Source: Pseudomonadota bacterium
GTDB lineage: Bacteria > Myxococcota_A > UBA9042 > GCA-2863065
DNA length: 38,547 nt
Direction of reading: 5' to 3'
NCBI GenBank assembly: GCA_947498315.1
Contig: CANMLD010000016.1
Location: forward strand, 1-38,547
This document shows, one piece after another, positions 31,621-38,547 of this stretch (position 1 is the stretch's first letter; each line of letters starts with the position of its first letter). The translations under genes were made by a program, and so were the position numbers. The notes below the pieces were generated by a model. It had not been told where the DNA came from. It did no database searches and saw nothing but the letters and a program-made list of their open reading frames with translations.

Positions 31621-31828
31621 GACGTGCTTGAACGTTCCGTACGGGCTCCTCACCGATGCCAATACGACCGCGTGTCTCCAGTATTTTTGAATCGTACCTA
31701 TCGCCAGGGCGCGTCGGTACCGTAAAACCCTTCGGGCAGATTGACGAAAGTCGATGACAAGTTCAGTCCGCCGGTGCAACGAAGGGTCGTCTGGGCGCGC
31801 CGGCGGCGCTACCCTGGGGTAGTTTTCC

Positions 31829-33094
31829 ATGCAGGCTGACAGCGGTACACGAACTCGAAGCCCGTCCGACGCCGCTTCTGGGCGACCTACTCCCTCGAAC
31901 ACGCTAGAACCACGCGCTGCCGTCATGCCCAGCGGGGCGACCACCCGGCCCAGCGGGGCGACCACCCGGCCCAGCGGCAACACGACGCGAGACAGCGCAG
32001 CCACCTCACGGCCTCAGCGAGCGACTGTCGAACCCGAGACCTACTTTGGTGCTCTGCGTGCGTCGTTTGGCGCGGCACGCGCCGAAGCGCCTTCCATCGT
32101 CGATCCGACTTGGTTCGCCTATCGGGGCTACGTCGCCGCGGCCGGGCACGCTGGGGGTGGGCATCTTGCATGGGAGCGCCTGGCTCCCCGCTACCAGCGC
32201 ATGCGCGTGAGGTTCAAGGAGCTGCGGCGGCGCTTCGACGACTACGCGGCCGCCTATGGACTGGGGTTCGGCCTTGGCCTCGTCGACTCCGGGTTCCTCT
32301 CTGCGGCTGATGGTGAGCGGCTCGTCGAGGCGCTGGTGCCGGAGCCGGAGAAGCCGCCCCCGTCATACAATACGGGGCGATTTTGGCTCTATGTCGCGTT
32401 TGGCGTGTGCATCGTTGGAGGCGGCGCCGTCTACTTGGAGAGCCTGAAGCCGTCTTACCCGACGCTCACGGCCCCGCTCCTAGGCGGCGCCGTCGCCGCC
32501 GCGCCCGCCGCTGCGAAAGATGCCGCGGGCAAGGCCCCCGTCGTGACCCCGTCGACCCGTTCAGTCGTCGATGATGCGATGGCCGGCACCTTGTCGGTCC
32601 CTGAAGCCGTGGCGGCGATTCGCCAGCTTCCGGTTGCGAACGGCACGGTGCAGGCGGAGCTGCTCTTCTCACGGATCCCGACCGCAGAGCTCCGGCTGCA
32701 AGCTGTCAATCAGCTCCTCGACACTCCCGGGGGGCGTTTCGACGGCCTGCTACGTGCGGCGCTCACGAGCTCGGACCGAAACATCGTCGATCGTGCGCTC
32801 GGCATCATCGCAGGACGGGGCAACTACCAGCTGATGCCCGAAGTCTCTCGGCTCTTGGCCCGTCCGGACGCCCAAACTCGTGCCATCGCCATCGACACCT
32901 TGGGGATGCTGGTCGAGCCGCTCGAAGCTGACCGCCTCATCCCGTTCCTGCGTGACACAGACAGCGACGTGCGCGGCTCCGCGCGACGCGCACTGACCCG
33001 GGTGTTCGGCAAGGACCTCGGTGCCGACCCGAAGAAGTGGTGGGAGCGTGTGAAGCATTTGAAGGGCACTTCCAGCCGGACTCGCCAACAATGA
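31829..33094 (+). CDS. Single-pass membrane protein with HEAT repeats
   Basis: The 421-residue protein starts at ATG 31829 (weak GGGGT upstream). A low-complexity N-terminus contains the 7-residue repeat PSGATTR in PSGATTRPSGATTRPSGN. A helical domain (about 70-170) and one TM helix (FWLYVAFGVCIVGGGAVYL, about 183-203) follow. The C-terminal half has HEAT-type helical repeats (LRLQAVNQLLDTPG, NIVDRALGIIAGRGNYQLMP, DVRGSARRALTRVFG). It is probably a scaffold at the inner membrane. Its stop overlaps the start of the Trm112-like gene (ATGA). Confidence 0.78.
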   Translation: MQADSGTRTRSPSDAASGRPTPSNTLEPRAAVMPSGATTRPSGATTRPSGNTTRDSAATSRPQRATVEPETYFGALRASFGAARAEAPSIVDPTWFAYRGYVAAAGHAGGGHLAWERLAPRYQRMRVRFKELRRRFDDYAAAYGLGFGLGLVDSGFLSAADGERLVEALVPEPEKPPPSYNTGRFWLYVAFGVCIVGGGAVYLESLKPSYPTLTAPLLGGAVAAAPAAAKDAAGKAPVVTPSTRSVVDDAMAGTLSVPEAVAAIRQLPVANGTVQAELLFSRIPTAELRLQAVNQLLDTPGGRFDGLLRAALTSSDRNIVDRALGIIAGRGNYQLMPEVSRLLARPDAQTRAIAIDTLGMLVEPLEADRLIPFLRDTDSDVRGSARRALTRVFGKDLGADPKKWWERVKHLKGTSSRTRQQ

Positions 33095-33333
33095 GGGTCG
33101 TGCCTTCGACTCTCCGCTGCCCGCTGACGGGGCAACCCCTTGTTGCCGCTAGTGACGACATCCTGAGGCGCCTCAACACGCTCATCCTCACCAGCGGGGT
33201 GAAGCGGCGCGACGGTGAAGACGTCAAGAAGCCATTGAGCGACGGTCTCGCTACCGCTGACGGACAGTGGCTCTACGCACTCCACGACGGCATCCCCGTC
33301 CTAATCGCCCCGACTGCGATCCCGCTCACGTAG
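33091..33333 (+). CDS. Trm112-like (UPF0434) protein lacking the zinc site
   Basis: The 80-residue protein has the Trm112 fold signature: LRCPLTGQPLVAAS at the N-terminus and GQWLYALHDGIPVLIAPTAI at the C-terminus. Only one Cys is present, so the usual two-Cys-pair zinc site is lost. Members usually act as small partners of methyltransferases or other enzymes. ATG 33091 overlaps the upstream stop as ATGA; this start also removes a long antiphase extension. The partner is unknown. Confidence 0.8.
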   Translation: MRVVPSTLRCPLTGQPLVAASDDILRRLNTLILTSGVKRRDGEDVKKPLSDGLATADGQWLYALHDGIPVLIAPTAIPLT

Positions 33334-33382
33334 CGTCGGCGCTGAGACCACATGCGGCAGTCTGCACTGGCTGCGACCGCCG

Positions 33383-36235
33383 CTACTTCAGCAGCGACTC
33401 GAGCCACGCTTCCGGTGACAGCGCGACCGGGGCCATCGTACATACGGCACCAACGCCCGAGGCCACTCTGTCGCCGGCCTGTATGGCCCATGCGCCGCCG
33501 TTCACGAGGCTCAGCGTGTCGAAGCCCGTTCCGCTGGGCGCCGTGACCGCGAGGCTGAAGCCCGGCGCGTCCTCACGGCCGAGTGTCGCCGCGTGGTGCG
33601 GGAGTACGAACTCGGTCCCGAAGGCGAGCCCCAAAGGGTTGTCGCCATAGAGGACCCGCACTCTCGCCTCGGCCAGGAAGGGCACCACCGACCACGGCAG
33701 GACGGTCACAGCCGAGTCGGTCGTGACGCTGAACGCGAGGACCTGCATGAAGCCGGCCTGGCAGGTCGTGCGGTCGACGCGAAGCGCCGCCGCCAAGACG
33801 TCATTGGGGACCTGAAGGACGCCGAGCTCGGTCGCGTTGATGCTGCCGTTTCGTGAGAGTGGCCTGACCTGTTTGATCACGATGCGTTCGGGGTACGTGA
33901 CCCCTGTGGCCATCGCGGGGAAGCCTTCCGTGACCTTCCGAAACTCGAAGTCGAGTGTGATCGACAGGGAGCGGTTACCCGGCGGCAGCACGGCGTTCTT
34001 GGCGTCGAGCCAGTCACGGGCGAGCGGCGCGGCGAGGTCGCGAATCCAGACCAGCTCGGCGTCCGTGAGGATGGGCTCTTTGGTCTCGCTCGACGGTAGA
34101 GCTCGCTCCATGACGGGCGCCGAGAGTGGCCCTGTCACGACGTCGACTTCGGGCGTGATCCCCGAGCCGGGGGGCGGGTTGGTGACCGAGACGGCGCCGG
34201 CCTGGACGTTCAGGGTGAGCGTGGTCTGCTCCGAGCCTCCGGCGCGGGAGAGCGACAACAGGAAGACCCCATTGGCGAGCTCGGCGTCATCGTCGAAGCG
34301 GGGGTGGACACTGACGCCCATACGACCGTTGAGGTGGTCGAGTCCGGCGTTCTCGCGCTCTTCGAAGGCGCCGAAGGACCAGAAAGACGCCCAGACTTTT
34401 CGGAGGGCCAGCGCCACGGTCTTCTTTCTGTCGGAGGCTTTGGCCTGACTCTCGGGCTCGAGGAACGCGGTCTCCGAGGTGTAGACGCCCGCGCCGTTGA
34501 AGCCTTCGACGTCCTCTGCGGTTGAGGAGGAGCGGAAGCGGAGGCCCTGCGACGTCGCTAGCGCCGCAAAGCGCATCTCGAGGTCGCTCATTAGCGCTTG
34601 CATCAGGCCCGCTGGCATGGCCTGGGCGCCCAGAAAGAGCCCCTGCACCCCGCCGACCTTGAGGAGATCCCAGATGACCTTTCGGTGCGCGCCGGCCTTG
34701 AAGGTCGTTAGCCAGCGCATGGCGTCGAGGTTCTCGCTGTTCGACTCCACGAACTGAGGCTCGCCTTCGAGCAGAAGCTGTCGAACCCGCCGGTCCCGGC
34801 TGAACTCCGGATCGTCGATCAGCTCGGCGAGCTGGCCCTGAACCGGAGCCACGAACTCGGCGTAAGCGCGCACCGTGATGGCGAGGGGCTCGTAGGGCCC
34901 GGGGATGGCGTCGTACGCCGTCAGCGCCGCGAGGCCGGCGCTCTTGCCGCCGATGACCGGGACGAGCTCCGGCAGCACCTCGAGGGCGCCGGGCCCCGGG
35001 GTCACTGCGATGGGCCGCGTATAGGGCATGCCGGCGAGGGGCGCCGGGATGAGCTCGCCGAACTCGCGACCCGACTTCTGCTGCCAGCTCTCCCACTCGG
35101 CGGCGCTCATCGGCTGCCAGCGGACCACGTCGTCTTTCACCTGAAAGATCAGTGGAGTACGGTCCGCCTCGAGGCTCGCGAGCGCCCCGTCCGCGAAGAC
35201 GCCGCCCATGTAAGCGTTCGGGGTGCCGCGGGCGATGGCGAGCAGGTTGAAGTGCGCCTGCGGCGTCTGCGGCACGGCTGTGATGATCCCCGCGACGGGC
35301 GGCAGGTCGTCTGGGACCTCTTCGAGGATGACGATGTCGGTTGGGTCGAGGGCCACCTTCGTGAGCTCGCCCGACCGGATGCGCTTGATACGGCCTGCCG
35401 TGATGCCGGGGTTGTAGGAGCGGACCTCGCCCGGTGTGACCAGGTCCTGATAGGTGAGCACGCGGTCCTTCAGCGGCCCGTTCCCTGCCCGTAGGGCCGT
35501 CGCCAACGCCTCCTGTTGGGGCGACGTGCGCGCGAGCCAACGTAGCCCGCCGTTCCGAGCCCCTGGAGGCAGCCGTTCTTCGACGTGGTTGATGAACTGC
35601 AGGACGAGCGCTTCGGTTGCGCTGTCGATGTATTCGAGCTCGAGCGCCCAGATGGCCTCGGGGACCACGCGGCCTTCGGATGGAGGCAAGTAGAGGACGG
35701 AGCCGACCCCGAAGGTCCGAGGCGCGCACGGCGCTTCCTTACAGCGGCCAAGCGCTAGGTTGTAGAATCGGTTCGAGGCCAGCCGCTCGCCGGACCAAAA
35801 GAGTTCGATTGGAAACTGCTTCTGGCCCTGGTAAGCGGCGTAAATGGCTGCGATCGAGTCGAAAGTCAGGCCCTGCGCAGGGTCTTCGTCGGCACCCTCG
35901 ACGGGCTGTCCGTTCAGCAGCCTGAACCAGTACCACTCGTCGTGCAGACGGTAGAAGCGCGGATCGAGGAAGATGGCGTCGCCCGGCTCGTCCTGAAAGC
36001 GCGTGATGATGAACTTGGACTGAACCGGCAGCTCGCCAAGGTCATTCAGCGCAAGGTAGTCCTCGTGTGCACTGAACGCCGACACCGTGTGGTCATCGAA
36101 GCCTGAGGGGTCTTCGGTGTCCGACGTGACATCACTCCCAGTGACGCCCGTCTCGGTCGTGCAAGCGAAGAGCGCAATGAGGCAATAGGCACTGGCGATG
36201 GGCCGCAGGCGTCGAGATGGCAAGTTTGGCGTCAC
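33383..36235 (-). CDS. Lipoprotein with swivelling-His and PEP/pyruvate-dikinase ATP-binding domains
   Basis: The 950-residue protein starts at GTG 36235, overlapping the previous stop (GTGA). A lipoprotein signal ends LIALFACTT (Cys25). Residues about 70-310 form a domain of unknown type (SKFIITRFQDEPGDAIFLDP). At 314-345, VAGIITAVPQTPQAHFNLLA has His328 in the place of the phosphohistidine of swivelling domains. The PPDK_N-type ATP-binding domain runs about 425-800, with VIGGKSAGLAAL, RFRSSSTAEDVEGFNGAGVY, TLDFEFRKV and IKQVRPL. The C-terminal 150 residues are unknown. The order is that of glucan water dikinase. Export of an ATP-dependent fold is unexplained. The substrate is unknown. Confidence 0.85.
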   Translation of the reverse strand: MTPNLPSRRLRPIASAYCLIALFACTTETGVTGSDVTSDTEDPSGFDDHTVSAFSAHEDYLALNDLGELPVQSKFIITRFQDEPGDAIFLDPRFYRLHDEWYWFRLLNGQPVEGADEDPAQGLTFDSIAAIYAAYQGQKQFPIELFWSGERLASNRFYNLALGRCKEAPCAPRTFGVGSVLYLPPSEGRVVPEAIWALELEYIDSATEALVLQFINHVEERLPPGARNGGLRWLARTSPQQEALATALRAGNGPLKDRVLTYQDLVTPGEVRSYNPGITAGRIKRIRSGELTKVALDPTDIVILEEVPDDLPPVAGIITAVPQTPQAHFNLLAIARGTPNAYMGGVFADGALASLEADRTPLIFQVKDDVVRWQPMSAAEWESWQQKSGREFGELIPAPLAGMPYTRPIAVTPGPGALEVLPELVPVIGGKSAGLAALTAYDAIPGPYEPLAITVRAYAEFVAPVQGQLAELIDDPEFSRDRRVRQLLLEGEPQFVESNSENLDAMRWLTTFKAGAHRKVIWDLLKVGGVQGLFLGAQAMPAGLMQALMSDLEMRFAALATSQGLRFRSSSTAEDVEGFNGAGVYTSETAFLEPESQAKASDRKKTVALALRKVWASFWSFGAFEERENAGLDHLNGRMGVSVHPRFDDDAELANGVFLLSLSRAGGSEQTTLTLNVQAGAVSVTNPPPGSGITPEVDVVTGPLSAPVMERALPSSETKEPILTDAELVWIRDLAAPLARDWLDAKNAVLPPGNRSLSITLDFEFRKVTEGFPAMATGVTYPERIVIKQVRPLSRNGSINATELGVLQVPNDVLAAALRVDRTTCQAGFMQVLAFSVTTDSAVTVLPWSVVPFLAEARVRVLYGDNPLGLAFGTEFVLPHHAATLGREDAPGFSLAVTAPSGTGFDTLSLVNGGAWAIQAGDRVASGVGAVCTMAPVALSPEAWLESLLK

Positions 36236-38547
36236 TTCTTTGGCTGCAGCTCGAGGTCGAGGATGTCTACCCGGACGTTACCGTCTCCGGTGACGAAGAG
36301 CACGCCACCGATGTCCTTGGTCGTGAGCTCGTCCTTCACCGCTTGGGGGAGCCCGTCCTCGAGCCGGGGTTCGAAGACGAATGACTCTGTGAAGTTGTGA
36401 TGGAGAGGCCGAAAGGTCTGCGAGAAGAAGCCGGTCAGCGCGATCGGCTCGCTCGTGAGCCCCGTGATGGTCGTGCCCGCCCATTTTCCGAGCGGCGCCG
36501 TATAGCCAGCGCTTATGCCCTTCGGCGGCAGCGGGTACCACGTCCCGGTCGCGATGGTGACGCCCTTCGCCGGGCCGTCCGCGGTGACGGTCTCTTCGTA
36601 GGTGCGCGGGGTCTCCAGGAAAGGGCCGTCTCCTGGGCAATCGGTGAGCAGGTTCTCCTCGTCGTTGATCTCGAAGGGCTCCCAGTCCTCGAGGGTGGGG
36701 ACGGGAGAGGCATAGGACAGGCCGACTCGGAACGTGACGTCGCTCGGCAGGACCAACGGCCCGAGGCGGGCGTCCATTGACTTCGGGACGCTGGTCACGA
36801 TGCGAACGCGCCGGCTCGGGCCATCGGGCGTCAGCGGCGCGACGTCCCACTCGTCCACGGTCTCCCAGAGGCCGGTCATGAAGGTGGACTCGCCATCCGA
36901 GTGCGAGGCGCCGGGCAGGCTCGCCGGTGCGCCGGAATGGGTCGCTATGGCGCCTTGTTGGGCGAGCGTCACGGTGAGGTCCTCGTAGAGCGTCGAGCCC
37001 AAGCGCTCTTCGGTGAGAAAGCCGCCGAGAGCCGACAGCGTCCACTGCGACTTCGTTCGGTGGGCTCCGATAGTCGAGCCGTATTCGCCCTGAAAGGAGC
37101 ACCGCTCGAGCGTCACAGGCGCGAGGTAGGGCACGAGCGGCGCGGTGTTGCCGGAACGCGGTACCTCCCGGACCTGCTTGATGACGAGCGCTTCGGCCTC
37201 ACCGATGGCCTTGTACTCGAGGTCGAGCGTGTATTCGGTCTTCTGCGGGTGTGCTGCTTCGAAGGCTGCTTGCACCTTCACGATGAGGCCCGCGAGCTCT
37301 TCGTAACGCTCGGCCGTCCCGAGAACGAGGGCACCAATGGGTACGAGGCTCGATGGTTGAAGGAGCGACGCGGAGTCGAAGCTGCCGAACAGGTCGTATC
37401 GATAGACTTCAGGGGTCGCGGCGGAGTCCGGATTGGTGACCGACAGCGAGCCCTTTTGAGTGACGAAGGTCATACGTGCCTTGGGACCGCCGGTCGCGAC
37501 CGTGACCGTCGCGACGCCGTTGGCCGCTTCGGTCTCGTCTGGGAAGCTCGGGTTGACCAGCAGCGCCATGCCGACCTTGCCAGGATCCACGCCTCGCCGT
37601 AGCCGCTCGAGCGTGGCGTTGTCGTTATAGAAGCTGGCGATGGTCTTTCGGATGGCTTCGAGGGCCGAACGTTCTGTCAGGCGGTCCGGCTGGCACGCGC
37701 TCGGCCCGACGTCGTCGTCATCGAGATCGTCTGCGAGGCAGCCCGTGTAGGAGTCGTAGAGTCCGGCGCCGCTGAAGGAGGCGCCGTCTTCGACGTTGGT
37801 CGAGCTGCGGAAGCGGAGCCGGACGTTCGGGTCGAACGCCAACGCGAGCTGGGAGAGCAGCGCGTCTGCGGTGGAGTCCGGGATGGCGACCTCGTCCCGG
37901 ATCAGGTCGCGGATGCCGCCGAGGCCTGTGAAGAAGGCGCCGAGATCGGCGATCGGGAAGCTCGGGGTGCCTACGCCGGAGGCGTCTCCAGCAGCGACCG
38001 CGAGGCGGCGGGCAATGGCCGATGCGAGGGTGCCGCTGTTCCCATCTACCGTCACAGTCTGCCCCATGAACGCATCCCAAAGGTCGAACGAGACGCCGGC
38101 TGCCGCCGGGCTGTGATCCGGGATTGCGTCGCGCAACAGGCCGAAGTTCGCGGCTTTGCCTCCAAAGTAGCGCGCGTCGCCCGGCGTCAGCACGTCGGCG
38201 TTCTTGACGAGGACACCGGGCGAGGCCTTGGGTGGAAAGTCCAGCGCGGGCGGGGCCTTGAGTGCAATGAGGGCCGACTGATCCGCCGACGGGATCTCGC
38301 TCGCGTCGACGATGTCCACGGCGCAGAGACCGTTCTGGTCCCCAAAGAGCCGCGTCCGCACGTAGACCGTCTTGCCCACGAGCGCGGTGGCCCTGGCGCT
38401 GTCCCCGGCAAGGTAGACGAACGGGACGCCGTAGGTGTTTGCCAGGATGGCGACATGCGAGTTCGGCGTAGAGGCGGCCGTCGAGATGATGCCGGCCAAG
38501 AAGGGCACCTCCGCGGGCACGCCGTCCGTCAGGAGGATGTCCGTCGC
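36232..38547 (-). CDS. Tandem paralogue: swivelling-His plus dikinase ATP-binding domain, 5' end outside window
   Basis: The frame is open to the right edge (771 codons in view), so the N-terminus is missing. Near the visible start, AGIISTAASTPNSHVAILAN carries a His (residue 31 of the visible part), matching the SHVxxxA motif of glucan water dikinase and related swivelling domains. GGKAANFGLL, LRFRSSTNVEDGASFSGAGL, LDLEYKAIGEAEALVIKQVR show a complete ATP-binding dikinase domain to about residue 465. A C-terminal beta-rich region of 300 residues (WTLSALGGFL, FSQTFRPLHHNF) has no recognised family. It is coupled to the lipoprotein paralogue downstream by a 4-bp GTGA overlap. Confidence 0.82.
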   Translation of the reverse strand, partial: ATDILLTDGVPAEVPFLAGIISTAASTPNSHVAILANTYGVPFVYLAGDSARATALVGKTVYVRTRLFGDQNGLCAVDIVDASEIPSADQSALIALKAPPALDFPPKASPGVLVKNADVLTPGDARYFGGKAANFGLLRDAIPDHSPAAAGVSFDLWDAFMGQTVTVDGNSGTLASAIARRLAVAAGDASGVGTPSFPIADLGAFFTGLGGIRDLIRDEVAIPDSTADALLSQLALAFDPNVRLRFRSSTNVEDGASFSGAGLYDSYTGCLADDLDDDDVGPSACQPDRLTERSALEAIRKTIASFYNDNATLERLRRGVDPGKVGMALLVNPSFPDETEAANGVATVTVATGGPKARMTFVTQKGSLSVTNPDSAATPEVYRYDLFGSFDSASLLQPSSLVPIGALVLGTAERYEELAGLIVKVQAAFEAAHPQKTEYTLDLEYKAIGEAEALVIKQVREVPRSGNTAPLVPYLAPVTLERCSFQGEYGSTIGAHRTKSQWTLSALGGFLTEERLGSTLYEDLTVTLAQQGAIATHSGAPASLPGASHSDGESTFMTGLWETVDEWDVAPLTPDGPSRRVRIVTSVPKSMDARLGPLVLPSDVTFRVGLSYASPVPTLEDWEPFEINDEENLLTDCPGDGPFLETPRTYEETVTADGPAKGVTIATGTWYPLPPKGISAGYTAPLGKWAGTTITGLTSEPIALTGFFSQTFRPLHHNFTESFVFEPRLEDGLPQAVKDELTTKDIGGVLFVTGDGNVRVDILDLELQPKK

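Noticed and set aside
34287-35729. 480-codon second minus-strand frame inside the lipoprotein dikinase gene
   Set aside because: Arg/Pro/His-rich low-complexity translation, fully inside the 950-residue gene; a typical shadow in GC-rich DNA.

Overview
The window is GC-rich, densely packed bacterial DNA with strong G/C bias at third codon positions and frequent GTG or TTG starts and 1-4 bp gene overlaps. The gene set points to Myxococcota (a Polyangia- or Sandaracinaceae-type deltaproteobacterium). The clues are a large modular Cys-rich lipoprotein, a TatT-type TRAP accessory lipoprotein next to a DctP protein, a Roadblock-like/ArsA-like pair, and two tandem extracytoplasmic PEP/pyruvate-binding-type proteins. 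This is inference from gene content; no rRNA or tRNA gene was seen.

Layout. 1-3400 (minus): a TPR protein, a CbpA-type DnaJ, and a two-TM protein that runs off the left edge. 3566-7419 (minus): a coupled two-gene aryl-CoA operon, benzoate-CoA-ligase-family enzyme plus a flavin monooxygenase/old-yellow-enzyme fusion, the architecture used to degrade 2-aminobenzoate or salicylate as CoA thioesters. 7420-9288: a short orphan ORF ending in a 20-bp triplication, a TetR-type palindrome, a 35-residue Lys-rich peptide, acireductone dioxygenase, and YjdM/PhnA. 9415-13588 (plus): a three-gene TRAP-like transporter of lipoprotein, unusual solute-binding protein and long permease.

13589-19573 is the least conserved part. 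It holds a small gene broken at a G8 run, a secreted-protein gene broken by one in-frame TGA, a hicAB toxin-antitoxin pair followed by a 26-bp duplication, and a giant Cys-rich surface lipoprotein gene whose leader is separated from its body by a run of five hairpins. 19979-22088 (plus) carries an SRPBCC protein and a lipoprotein with a caspase/gingipain-like His/Cys pair.

22089-27956 (minus) reads yebC, ruvC, ruvA, ruvB (Holliday-junction processing), then a tatT-dctP pair without a permease, then a TrmH/SpoU methyltransferase. 28122-28945 (plus) is a coupled pair of unknown envelope genes, ending exactly at a 412-bp nested inverted-repeat element (28946-29357). 29605-31620 pairs a possible Roadblock/LC7-like protein with an ArsA-type ATPase. 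31829-33333 couples a HEAT-repeat membrane protein with a zinc-less Trm112-like protein. 33383-38547 (minus) holds two translationally coupled paralogues with a swivelling-His motif followed by an ATP-binding dikinase domain, in the order seen in glucan water dikinase; the complete one carries a lipoprotein signal. These two genes and the nested element at 28946-29357 are the most unusual content.
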